A stretch of 64,000 nt of DNA, taken from NCBI GenBank assembly GCA_020002185.1, contig CM034541.1, positions 47,053,207 through 47,117,206 of the forward strand, in the 5' to 3' direction. This DNA is from Paraescarpia echinospica (Eukaryota; Annelida; Polychaeta; Sabellida; Siboglinidae). A program made the position numbers and the translations under genes. Positions 22,801 through 34,441 of the stretch are shown here, one piece after another (position 1 is the stretch's first letter; the number at the start of each line of letters is the position of its first letter). The notes under the pieces were generated by a model. The model made no database searches and was not told where the DNA came from. It was given only the letters and a program-made list of their open reading frames with translations.

Positions 22801-25800
22801 ATAATATATGTTGTTGTATGAACTATAAGAACTACCATAGATAATATATGTTGTTGTATGAACTATAAGAACTACCAAACATAGATAATGTATGTTGTTG
22901 TATGAACTATAAGAACTACCAAACATAGATAATATATGTCGTTGTATGAACTATAAGAACTACCAAACATAGATAATGTATGTTGTTGTATGAACTATAA
23001 GAACTACCAAACATAGATAATGTATGTTGTTGTATGAACTATAAGAACTACCAAACATAGATAATGTATGCTGTTATATGAACTATAAGAACTACCAAAC
23101 ATAGATAATGTATGTTGTTATATGAACTATAAGAACTACCAAACATAGATAATGTATGTTGTTATATGAACTATAAGAACTACCAAACATAGATAATGTA
23201 TGTTGTTGTATGAACTATAAGAACTACCAAACATAGATAATGTATGTTGTTGTATGAACTATAAGAACTACCAAACATATATAATGTATGCTGTTATATG
23301 AACTATAAGAACTACCAAACATAGATAATGTATGTTGTTATATGAACTATAAGAACTACCAAACATAGATAATGTATGTTGTTATATGAACTATAAGAAC
23401 TACCAAACATAGATAATGTATGTTGTTATATGAACTATAAGAACTACCAAACATAGATAATGTATGTTGTTAGATGAACTATAAGAACTACCAAACATAG
23501 ATAATGTATGTTGTTATATGAACTATAAGAACTACCAAACATAGATAATGTATGTTGTTATATGATCTATAAGAACTACCAAACATAGATAATGTATGTT
23601 GTTATATGAACTATAAGAACTACCAAACATAGATAATGTATGTTGTTATATGATCTATAAGAACTACCAAACATAGATAATGTATGTTGTTATATGAACT
23701 ATAAGAACTACCAAACATAGATAATGTATGTTGTTATATGAACTATAAGAACTACCAAACATAGATAATGTATGTTGTTGTATGAACTATAAGAACTACC
23801 AAACATAGATAATGTATGTTGTTATATGATCTATAAAAACTACCAAACATAGATAATGTATGTTGTTATATGAACTATAAGAACTACCAAACATAGATAA
23901 TGTATGATGTTAGATGAACTATAAGAACTACCAAACATAGATAATGTATGTTGTTATATGAACTATAAGAACTACCAAACATAGATAATGTATGTTGTTA
24001 TATGAACTATAAGAACTACCAAACATAGATAATGTATGTTGTTATATGAACTATAAGAACTACCAAACATAGATAATGTATGTTGTTATATGATCTATAA
24101 AAACTACCAAACATAGATAATGTATGTTGTTATATGAACTATAAGAACTACCAAACATAGATAATGTATGTTGTTAGATGAACTATAATAACTACCAAAC
24201 ATAGATAATGTATGTTGTTATATGAACTATAAGAACTACCAAACAGATAATGTATGTTGTTATATGAACTATAAGAACTACCAAACATAAATAATGTATG
24301 TTTTTATATGAACTATAAGAACTACCAAACATAGATAATGTATGTTGTTATATGAACTATAAGAACTACCAAACATAGATAATGTATGTTGTTATATGAT
24401 CTATAAAAACTACCAAACATAGATAATGTATGTTGTTATATGAACTATAAGAACTACCAAACATAGATAATGTATGTTGTTATATGAACTATAAGAACTA
24501 CCAAACATAGATAATGTATGTTGTTATATGAACTATAAGAACTACCAAACATAGATAATGTATGTTGTTGTATGACCTATAAGAACTACCAAACATAGAT
24601 AATATATGTTGTTGTATGAACTATAAGAACTACCAAACATAGATAATGTATGTTGTTGTATGAACTATAATAACTACCAAACATAGATAATGTATGTTGT
24701 TATATGAACTATAAGAACTACCAAACATAGATAATGTATGTTGTTGTATGATCTATAAGAACTACCAAACATAGATAATGTATGTTGTTATATGAACTAT
24801 AAGAACTACCAAACATAGATAATGTATGTTGTTATATGAACTATAAGAACTACCAAACATAGATAATGTATGTTGTTATATGAACTATAAGAACTACCAA
24901 ACATAGATAATGTATGTTGTTATATGATCTATAAGAACTACCAAACATAGATAATGTATGTTGTTATATGAACTATAAGAACTACCAAACATAGATAATC
25001 TATGTTGTTAGATGAACTATAAGAACTACCAAACATAGATAATGTATGTTGTTATATGAACTATAAGAACTACCAAACATAGATAATGTATGTTGTTATA
25101 TGAACTATAAGAACTACCAAACATAGATAATGTATGTTGTTAGATGAACTATAAGAACTACCAAACATAGATAATGTATGTTGTTATATGATCTATAAGA
25201 ACTACCAAACATAGATAATGTATGTTGTTATATGATCTATAAAAACTTCCAAACATAGATAATGTATGTTGTTATATGAACTATAAGAACTACCAAACAT
25301 AGATAATGTATGTTGTTATATGAACTATAAGAACTACCAAACATAGATAATGTATGTTGTTATATGAACTATAAGAACTACCAAACATAGATAATGTATG
25401 TTGTTATATGATCTATAAAAACTACCAAACATAGATAATGTATGTTGTTATATGAACTATAAGAACTACCAAACATAGATAATGTATGTTGTTAGATGAA
25501 CTATAAGAACTACCAAACGTAGATAATGTATGTTGTTATATGAACTATAAGAACTACCAAACGTAGATAATGTATGTTGTTATATGAACTATAAGAACTA
25601 CCAAACATAGATAATGTATGTTGTTATATGAACTATAAGAACTACCAAACATAGATAATGTATGTTGTTGTATGAACTATAAGAACTACCAAACATAGAT
25701 AATGTATGTTGTTATATGAACTATATGAACTACCAAACATAGATAATGTATGTTGTTATATGATCTATAAGAACTACCAAACATAGATAATGTATGTTGT

Positions 25801-27950
25801 TATATGAACTATAAGAACTACCAAACATAGATAATGTATGTTGTTATATGAACTATAAGAACTACCAAACATAGATAATGTATGTTGTTATATGAACTAT
25901 AAGAACTACCAAACATAGATAATGTATGTTGTTATATGAACTATAAGAACTACCAAACATAGATAATGTATGTTGTATATATAAGAACTACCAAACATAG
26001 ATAATGTATGTTGTTGTATATAAGAACTACCAAACATAGATAATGTATGTTGTTGTATGAACTATAAGAACTACCAAACATATATAATGTATGCTGTTAT
26101 ATGAACTATAAGAACTACCAAACATAGATAATGTATGTTGTTATATGAACTATAAGAACTACCAAACATAGATAATGTATGTTGTTATATGAACTACTAA
26201 GAACTACCAAACATAGATAATGTATGTTGTTATATGAACTATAAGAACTACCAAACATAGATAATGTATGTTGTTATATGATCTATAAAAACTACCAAAC
26301 ATAGATAATGTATGTTGTTATATGAACTATAAGAACTACCAAACATAGATAATGTATGATGTTAGATGAACTATAAGAACTACCAAACATAGATAATGTA
26401 TGTTGTTATATGAACTATAAGAACTACCAAACATAGATAATGTATGTTGTTATATGAACTATAAGAACTACCAAACATAGATAATGTATGTTGTTATATG
26501 AACTATAAGAACTACCAAACATAGATAATGTATGTTGTTATATGAACTATAAGAACTACCAAACATAGATAATGTATGTTGTTATATGAACTATAAGAAC
26601 TACCAAACATAGATAATGTATGTTGTTAATGAACTACCAAACATAGATAATGTATGTTGTTATATGAACTATAAGAACTACCAAACATAGATAATGTATG
26701 TTGTTATATGAACTATAAGAACTACCAAACATAGATAATGTATGTTGTTATATGATCTATAAAAACTACCAAACATAGATAATGTATGTTAGATAATGTA
26801 TGTTGTTATATGAACTATAAGAACTACCAAACATAGATAATGTATGTTGTTATATGAGACTATAAGAACTACCAAACATAGATAATGTATGTTGTTATAT
26901 GATCTATAAAAACTACCAAACATAGATAATGTATGTTGTTATATGAACTATAAGAACTACCAAACATAGATAATGTATGTTAGATGAACTATAAAACTAC
27001 CAAACATAGATAATGTATGTTGTTATATGAACTATAAGAACTACCAAACATAGATAATGTATGTTGTTATATGAACTATAAGAACTACCAAACATAGATA
27101 ATGTATGTTGTTATATGAACTATAAGAACTACCAAACATAGATAATGTATGTTGTTATATGAACTATAAGAACTACCAAACATAGATAATGTATGTTGTT
27201 ATATGATCTATAAGAACTACCAAACATAGATAATGTATGTTGTTATATGAACTATAAGAACTACCAAACATAGATAATGTATGCTGTTATATGATATATA
27301 AGAACTACCAAACATAGATAATGTATGTTGTTATATGAACTATAAGAACTACCAAACATAGATAATGTATGTTGTTATATGAACTATAAGAACTACCAAA
27401 CATAGATAATGTATGTTGTTGTATGACCTATAAGAACTACCAAACATAGATAATATATGTTGTTGTATGAACTATAAGAACTACCAAACATAGATAATGT
27501 ATGTTGTTGTATGAACTATAATAACTACCAAACATAGATAATGTATGTTGTTATATGAACTATAAGAACTACCAAACATAGATAATGTATGTTGTTGTAT
27601 GATCTATAAGAACTACCAAACATAGATAATGTATGTTGTTATATGAACTATAAGAACTACCAAACATAGATAATGTATGTTGTTATATGAACTATAAGAA
27701 CTACCAAACATAGATAATGTATGTTGTTATATGAACTATAAGAACTACCAAACATAGATAATGTATGTTGTTATATTAACTATAAGAACTACCAAACATA
27801 GATAATGTATGTTGTTATATGAACTATAAGAACTACCAAATATAGATAATGTATGTTGTTATATGAACTATAAGAACTACCAAACGTAGATAATGTATGT
27901 TGTTATATGAACTATAAGAACTACCAAACATAGATAACATATGTTGTATA
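22776..27950 (+). repeat. 44-bp satellite array, about 117 units
   Basis: The unit is TATGAACTATAAGAACTACC followed by AAACATAGATAATGTATG and TTGTTA, 44 bp. The first unit overlaps the end of a SINE. Units are very alike; common variants are GATCTATAAAAAC, GTTAGATG, GTTGTATG, and occasional truncated units (near 22840, 24245, 25976, 26625, 26790, 26980). No frame of interest is present. Recurrent order of rare variants shows large internal duplications (see findings). Confidence 0.97.
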
Positions 27951-28767
27951 TTCTTCCACAGTAACCAATTAAACAAACACGAACACACGTTCAAGTAGTA
28001 CCATGGAGTAGTCTTCTAGGTTGGCATGTCTAAATAAATGGAATTAGGCGTTCCTGTAAAATAATGTACTTTATGGTCTACTATACTCAATATCTCCGAG
28101 CAACATGTTAGGTAATATATAGATAGTTTTGGAAGTAATCTGTGTCATCGCGACGCAAGCTTACTATTTATAACATATCACATTATTATATAAATATTAT
28201 AAGTTTGATGAGTAATTAATTTAATGTATATTATAGCGAATTGTTTTTCATGTTGTGCGAATTAAAGTGCTGATTTGAATTTACAAACTCGGACATCGTT
28301 TGTTCATATTCATATACTGTATTGTTCACTGTTACAGTATTGAAATGTCAACATCGGTCGTTGTGACAATTATATGCTGTGGATGTGAATTGTGAAAAGG
28401 TCACGAGGCCGATCGTAACAATGTCGGTTGGATGCGGCAACGTTAGACAAATATGACGATTTGTATGCGTATGACAGTCGACGGGCATATTTGCGAATGG
28501 ACTTGTCAAGCCGATTGTGGGACCCGAAGGAAGTACGTGGTAATTGGGCTTGTCTGTTCCTGCAGCGCACGCTATAGACGTGAGGCGGGGAACGAACGCG
28601 TCTGCATTATTGATGGCGCGTCGTTGTCGAGGGCTCACGGATCGTAACGCACCTTTGTTGACAGCAAAACGTCATGATCTGCAATGCTAAAACGTACAGT
28701 TTGACCGTTGTTTGCTAGTGCAGAGCGAAGTTATTGCTTTAATTATTTCATTGTGCTCTTCTCAGGG
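27951..28767. other. Non-coding; GC-richer patch at 28340-28690
   Basis: AT-rich to 28320, then a CpG-rich unique-looking patch with frames of up to 96 codons on either strand and no known domain. A single-copy regulatory patch is possible, unproven. Confidence 0.35.
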
Positions 28768-28781
28768 TCAGAGTCAGGAAT

Positions 28782-29150
28782 GAAGGAAGGAAGGAAGGAA
28801 GGACGGACGGACGGACGGACGGACGGACGGACGGACGGACGGACGGACGGACGGACGGACGGACGGACGGACGGACGGACGGACGGACGGACGGACGGAC
28901 GGACGCACGGATGCACGGACGCACGGACGCACGGACGGAAGGAATGTAGGTAGGAAGGAAGGAAAGAAGGAAGGAAGGAAGGACGGAAGGATGGAAGGAA
29001 GGAAGGAAGGAAGGAAGAAAAGAAGGAAGGAAGGAAGGAAGGAAGGAAGAAAGGAAGGAAGGATGGAAGGAAGGAAGGAAGGAAGGAAGGAAGAAAGAAA
29101 AGAAGGAAGGAAGGAAGGAAGGAAGGACGGACGGACGGACGGACGGACGG

Positions 29151-29182
<32 letters not shown>

Positions 29183-29221
29183 AAGGAAGGAAGGAAGGAA
29201 GGAAGGAAGGAAGGAAGGAAG
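28782..29221 (+). repeat. Composite (GGAA)n/(GGAC)n microsatellite
   Basis: Long GGAC run, GCACGGATGCAC interruptions, then GGAA with GAAAGAAAAGAAGG interruptions. Frames on both strands (PSFLPSFL, RPSVRPSV types) are repeat artefacts. Confidence 0.97.
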
Positions 29222-29274
29222 ACTTGCGTGTGTGCTTTTGTCATCAAATTGCCAACCATCACCATGAGAGTTGG

Positions 29275-29691
29275 TCAGAAGGACATACACCAACATGACA
29301 CATTGAAGATCGATGGCAATAAACAACCGGAACAAATGGAAGAGGACGTCACACGAACTGCTAGAACCAACAAAGGCGATGCATGATGAAACCCAACCTT
29401 CGGAGGGAGCAATCCACAGCTAAGCAACGGGAAGACAGACAACCTCGACTTTCCCAGAGAACTGCCTCGTCTTAGTTGTGGATAAAAGCAGACCGCACTG
29501 TAGTCACAGTCGAAAACCTGCCATAAGGTCGCACACGCCGAGTGAGTTACTTTGTAGTCAGTGAAACCTCTGCACAATGACACCGTGGGGAACAAGACGT
29601 CAACACATGCGTCAAGATATAATCCGCGTAGCAACGGGATTACTGGCGCCCATCTTGAGAGGGGATTCGGGAGGATGCGAACTAACCCCAT
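29275..29691 (-). other. 138-codon frame in the left repeat arm, function unknown
   Basis: The frame starts MGLVRILPNPLSRWAPVIP and ends CSGCLLPSIFNVSCWCMSF. It is rich in Cys, Leu and Ser, has no signal or domain I recognise, and is identical in protein to the frame in the other arm (38757-39173). The one base difference between arms within it is silent, but one site proves little. It may simply be an open frame in an unknown repeat. Confidence 0.25.
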
Positions 29692-29908
29692 TGTTTAAAC
29701 CCACAAAGTTCTTACCGACGACTTGTGTTTGGTAATGGCTGCGACTTTGTCCCCCCACATACGGATATCAAGCACACTTACATTTACATAAAACGGTAAT
29801 TAAATGAGAATGTGGCTGGTTTCGTTCTTGGATAACGATTGCTAACAACAATATTACTGACCAGAATAAAACCAATCAGGTGTTAACTGAGAGGTCTCAT
29901 CGGAAAGA

Positions 29909-30250
29909 TGATGCTGTCTGTCTCGTTCTCTCCCCCTCCTCTTACTTTCCCTCTCTCGCTTTTCTCTTTCGTTATCCCTCCCTCCGTCCCTCCTTCCGTC
30001 CCTCCCTCCCTCCCTCCCTCCCTCCCTCCCTCCCTCCGTCCCTCCCTCCCTCCCTCCTCCTCCCTCCCCCTCCTCCCTCCCTCCCTCATCCTCCTCCCTC
30101 CCCTCCCTCCTCATCCTTCCATCCATCCTCCCTCCCTCCCACTCCTCCCTCCTTCCTGCCTCCCTCCCTCCCTCCCTCCCTCCCTCCCTCCCTCCCTCCC
30201 TGCCTCTCTCCCTCCCTCCTTCCCTCCCTCCTTCTTTCTCTCCGCTGAAC
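29909..30250 (+). repeat. (CCCT)n-rich polypyrimidine microsatellite
   Basis: Starts after the arm boundary with TCTG/TCTC-rich sequence and becomes CCCT with frequent CCTC and CCAT interruptions. Long frames on either strand are artefacts. Confidence 0.95.
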
Positions 30251-30547
30251 GTCAATATACATTGAATAAAAAGGTAACGACTTTTGGTATCCGGAACAGG
30301 AATAATACGATCAACCAGTGTTGATCTGTTGTCATCATCCCTGATGGATCATCCCGGGGTGGGTCCACAGAGTAGTCCAGGAGGGCACAAAAACCTCAAC
30401 GGTGTCGACAATTATTGGCTGGCGTGCCGCCGTAACTTCAGCTTCTCCGCTGTCTCGGCTCAACTGGTGATGTCGGAAGACGGGGGAGTTGTTGAAAATG
30501 TTTCCGTATCTTCAGCCCTTCTTCTGTCCCGCTGTCTCGGCCGGTTC

Positions 30548-30870
30548 GACTGTGACAACGGAAGATGGGAGGGGAATAGGTCCGATAGGAGGAGTAAAAG
30601 GAGGAGCGATGCTGTTGACAACGGAAGATGGGAGGGGGATAGGTCCGATAGGAGGAGTAAAGGAGGAGCGATGATGTTGACAACGGAAGATGGGAGGTGG
30701 ATAGGTCCGATAGGAGGAGTAAAAGGAGGAGCGATGATGTTGACAACGGAAGATGGGAGGGGGATAGGTCCGATAGGGGGAGTAAAAGGAGGAGCGATGC
30801 TGTTGACAACGGAAGATGGGAGGGGGATAGGTCCGATAGGAGGAGTAGGAGGAGCGATGCTGTTGAAAAA
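30548..30870 (+). repeat. 63-bp minisatellite, about five units
   Basis: The unit holds GACAACGGAAGATGGGAGG, GGATAGGTCCGATAGGAGGA and GTAAAAGGAGGAGCGATG; starts recur near 30551, 30614, 30676, 30739 and 30802. The period is a multiple of three, so a 244-codon frame (30284-31018) stays open across it; flanking residues resemble nothing known, so I do not call it coding. Confidence 0.9.
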
Positions 30871-31082
30871 AATGTGTCTTCGCTGCGCCGCCATAACTTC
30901 TGTCACGGGGGCACATTCAAAACGGTCTAGGGGACACGGTCACGGGGGTTCATACAAAAAGGACTGGAGCACACAAAATGTTAAAGATCTAGGGGGCACA
31001 TGCTCCCCCATGCCGTAGACACGCCTACGCATCCAATGCCGATGTTTTAGCGTCATCCCATCATCCCTGAGGGTGAACAAGA

Positions 31083-31202
31083 TTATTTAATGTTCTTCCC
31101 TTGTTGTGCTCTTTGTGTTATTATATAGGATTTGTCTTAATTTGATTTGTATTTGTATGTATTGTAATGAGTTACAAAAATGTTGATTTGATTTGATTTG
31201 AT
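31083..31202 (+). repeat. Retroelement 3' end R2, copy 1, with (GATTT)n tail
   Basis: ATTATTTAATGTTCTTCCC, TGTTATTATATAGGATTTG and TGTAATGAGTTACAA end in repeated TTGATTTGATTTGAT. A close copy is at 61188-61305. Such pentamer tails are typical of LINE or SINE 3' ends. It splits the 38-bp minisatellite, whose units lie on both sides. Confidence 0.7.
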
Positions 31203-31750
31203 GGATCATCCAATGCCATTGTTTTATCATCATCCCTGGTGGATCATCCAATATCAATAATCTATCATCATCCAGGGCGGATCATCGAATGCTGATGTTT
31301 AATCATCATCCTGGGTAGATCATTCAATGTTGATGCTTTATCATCATTCCGGGTGGATCATCCAATGTCGATGTTTTATCAACATCCTGGGTGGATCATC
31401 CAATGTCGATGTTTTATCATCATCCTGGTTGGATCATCCAATGTCGATGCTTTATCATCCTGGGTGGATCATTCAATGTCGATGCTTTATCATCAGTCTG
31501 GGTGGATCATCCAATGTCGATGTTTTATCATCATCATCCTGGATGGATCATCCAATGTCGATGCTTTATCATCCTGGGTGGATCATCCAATGTCGATGTT
31601 TTATCATCATCCTGGGTGGATCATCCAACGCCGTAGTTTTATCATAATCCATGGTGGATCACCCGATGCCGATGATTTATCATCATCTCTGATGGATCAT
31701 CCAATGTCGTTGTTCATCATCATCCCGCGTGGATCACACAATGCCGATTT
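31203..31750 (+). repeat. 38-bp minisatellite, about 14 units
   Basis: The unit is GGTGGATCATCCAATGTCGA followed by TGTTTTATCATCATCCTG. Start points near 31203, 31241, 31279, 31317, 31355, 31393, 31431 keep the 38-bp spacing; later ones vary by a few bases. Degenerate units also occur at 30325-30360 and 31030-31075. Frames across it are artefacts. Confidence 0.93.
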
Positions 31751-32704
31751 TTTTATTATGACCGTTATTATTATTATTAAGAAGATAAAAAAGAATACAC
31801 TGTCCCCAGGGGTAACTAAGGTTACGGGAAGAGAGATTTGGCGGTACTTGGAGGGAAGTGCAGAATAGGGCCAATGTAAAAAAGGGAGTGGAGACGCGCG
31901 GTGTAGATGACAGTTAAACACAACCAGTGACGGACGAAGGAAAACAAACGACGAGAACTACTCCCGAGACCAGTCTCTTTACGCACTTCGGGAACTACGG
32001 GGAGAACAAGGACATAGTTTGCGCCAACATCCCCGGAAATCAAGCTCTGTGACCTATAACAAAAGCTGTAAGCGATACTGAAAGTTGTCAACAGTGGTTA
32101 TCACCTGTCCTGTATCCCCCGGTAAATACTTGGAATTTGACTTTTTTATCCGTTAGCTCGGACATGAATGACCGCCCCCTGCTGACGTTTCGCTGCCATA
32201 TGTCTGCGGACAACTGTTTGAAATCACCACCTTGTGACACTGTCCGTTGTGACACCTGGCGCTGTATATTTTGAATATCTACATTGTTTAAACCGACCAT
32301 AGAGACAGCAGAGAGGCCAATATATTAAATATTCAACGCACCGTACAACAATATCCATTATTTTGTGGAATCAGACAATCAGTTAGACCACGCCCACCAC
32401 ATCCGACCACGCCCGTTAAATGACGCCAACCAAACCACGCCCACTAGGTCACGCCTACCCAATTTTGTTTCACCGGTAATTACACTTATTTATATGGATG
32501 CCAGAGTTCATATTCTACGCACCGTTCTGCACAAAGAAAACTTAGATATGTTTGTGTCAATATAATAGGGAAATCCGTTGTGTTTTACCGATCGTCGAAT
32601 ATTTCGAAAAATGCAAATGTATTGTCTAGCGCCTGGGATAAGTAAAGAATGAGAAAGCAATGTGTTCTTCTTGAAGCGAGTAAACATTATTTTAATTTTA
32701 AAGT
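31751..32704. other. Non-coding; short tandem of ACCACGCCC-type words near 32385-32460
   Basis: No gene supported. Near 32385 the words ACCACGCCCACCACATCC, ACCACGCCCGTTAAATG, ACCACGCCCACTAGG recur with a spacing of about 18-25 bases, a small degenerate repeat. Confidence 0.4.
32171..32186 (-). promoter_or_regulatory. CTCF-like motif
   Basis: Minus strand reads GTCAGCAGGGGGCGGT, which fits the CTCF core at nearly all positions. Motif match only. Confidence 0.3.
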
Positions 32705-32886
32705 CGGGAAGATTATTCGTACACACATATCCAACTAAGTCCAAGTGTTTATTCGTGGTAGCTGAGTGATCTGCAGCAACATGTTGTGAACGAACTTGCC
32801 CAAGTTTCGAAACGGCAGCAAGAGTATTCGAACGCGGAATCTTTCGATTAAGAGTCCGGTTATCTAAACACTGCGCCACCTGCCTC
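32705..32886 (-). repeat. tRNA-derived SINE, 5' part, minus strand
   Basis: On the minus strand from 32886 the sequence gives GGTGGCGCAGTGTTTAGATA (A box region), then GCGTTCGAATAC (B box) and CTTGGGCAAGTTCGTTCAC, as in the SINE at 40741. An AATCTTCCCG block follows. The 3' half is lost. Confidence 0.65.
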
Positions 32887-33987
32887 GGAAGAAAAAGAGA
32901 TCGCCAAGAACAAACACGTGAAAAGAATCATCTGTTGGGTACAAACTGGATTGAGCAGGACACATTCAGAGAATGCGCAATGAGAGACAAAGCCCGCATA
33001 AGACAGAAGATGGCGATAGAAGCAGACGAGCAAGACCGACATAATTAAGATCGGAACGTAGCGATAAGATATATATCGATTATCGAAACGGCAAACATTT
33101 CATAAGTCACTGTAATGGAGTACAATTATTCTCTTCGTCTCTTATCTGTACTATTGCGAAGAAGTTGTTGAATATAAATAATGCATCACTTTGGAGACTT
33201 TACCGTCACAACGTCCATTGTGGTGTAATAAATAATTCTGAGAATTCATACGAATATAATTCACCACACAAAACGTGTACCGAACCAATGCGTCGCTAAC
33301 GAGCATCGAATGTGAACGATAGGCGCTGTCAAAAGTAGCTAACGAAATAATGAATTTCAGATTTCGTGTCAAAAAACGCCCTCTACAATTGATTTAGCTC
33401 GAAACTGGTTCTTTGTTGTTCAGGTATGTAGTACAGCGTGTACTTGTGTGGATAGTCTAAAACTATATTTAATGGTATCCAGTTAAAAATAACTGGGGAT
33501 TCCAATAACGTATTAGGCCTTACTTTTTGGGTGGCTTAACATAATTAAAATCACATTTGCGCAAAAACGAGGAGGCATATCGTTGTAGACACAAGATAGT
33601 GTCGATTGTTCGCGAAATTACTCTAAAACAAGATGAACAAAAAGCGAATAATAAGAAATGGATAAAGTTGAAGGGATAACACAGGAACAATAATATATAG
33701 TTTACACGAATAGTAATCGGAACGAACCAGACATTCGGTGGAATTTATTCAGGTGTGACCTAACCGCGACCCAAAACTGAGCGGCATAAGTAACAGCTGC
33801 TTCTACTGTGGCCAATACACAAGGACGCGTTGATTAACTGAAGTCACATAACCGATCGCCCGTCAACCATCTGCTAATTACGCTTTTAAATAAATGTTCG
33901 CTGCTGGGTCTTAGAATATAACAATAATTATAGATGCATGTCTACACCAACAAAAGACACGTACACAGAAAACAGTATTACAAAGAA
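32887..33987. other. Non-coding, no recognisable element
   Basis: AT-rich unique-looking DNA with no supported frame. Confidence 0.5.
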
Positions 33988-33989
33988 TA

Positions 33990-34015
33990 GGGGAAAGTCC
34001 CTAAAGCGCACCGCC
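33990..34015 (+). repeat. pogo element terminal inverted repeat, left
   Basis: GGGGAAAGTCCCTAAAGCGC continues ACCGCC. It matches the right end over 26 bases with about two differences. Confidence 0.9.
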
Positions 34016-34172
34016 TAAGCATTATCTGCTATTATTTTGAAATGTGTTTGTCACAAAATCGATTTATTTGCACTATTCGACGCGGGTACATTAATTCATC
34101 ATTATATACACAGTAAACGTCATAAATGTTATAAAAGAAAACAATATTGCATAAAGTAAAAAAAAATTTAAT

Positions 34173-34208
34173 GGGGCGCTTTGGGGACGCGTGCCCCCAA
34201 AGCGCCCC
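34173..34208. repeat. Subterminal hairpin of the pogo element
   Basis: GGGGCGCTTTGGGG (34173-34186) pairs perfectly with CCCCAAAGCGCCCC (34195-34208), an eight-base loop between. The arm sequence is the same CCCCAAAGCGC word found close to both element ends. Confidence 0.85.
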
Positions 34209-34441
34209 ACCGCCTCTCCCCAAAGCGCACCTCTTGTGTCATGGTCACCAAATGCTGCAAATCGCATAGGCAATCCTACTAAAGTGTAGACTAGGCTAAA
34301 CGTTTATTGTTGCATGCTGGTGAAAACAATTACAGATGACATTACGGAGTGGTAATTACTATTAGGCCTATAGTCTAGCCACCATTGACTCATTGTTGAT
34401 TGTTAACCTACACTGATAGTCTACAGTCAACCATTCTGTGA

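Larger units (their letters stand above)
28768..29908 (-). repeat. Inverted repeat arm, left
   Basis: The reverse complement of this arm matches 38537-39672. The roughly 690 bases outside the microsatellite (29222-29908) differ at only one position that I found (CTCGGCG versus CTCTGCG). The microsatellite part shares the same order of interruptions but differs in length. The inner boundary is at ATCTTTCC; the outer boundary is at GTCAGGAATGAAGG. Confidence 0.92.

Noticed and set aside
22776..27950. CRISPR array
   Set aside because: The units are contiguous and near identical with no variable spacers, and the sequence context is eukaryotic.
28748..29335. Frames rich in FLPSFLPS, RPSVRPSV or GRKEGRKE in both inverted arms
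   Set aside because: They are translations of the GGAA/GGAC tetranucleotide array; all frames stay open as a result of composition.
29854..30324. Pro/Ser-rich or Gly/Arg-rich proteins of 120-138 codons
   Set aside because: They are translations of the CCCT-rich polypyrimidine tract.
30284..31018. 244-codon frame with 21-residue repeats
   Set aside because: The 63-bp minisatellite is a multiple of three, which keeps any frame open; flanking residues resemble no protein and a retroposon end follows.
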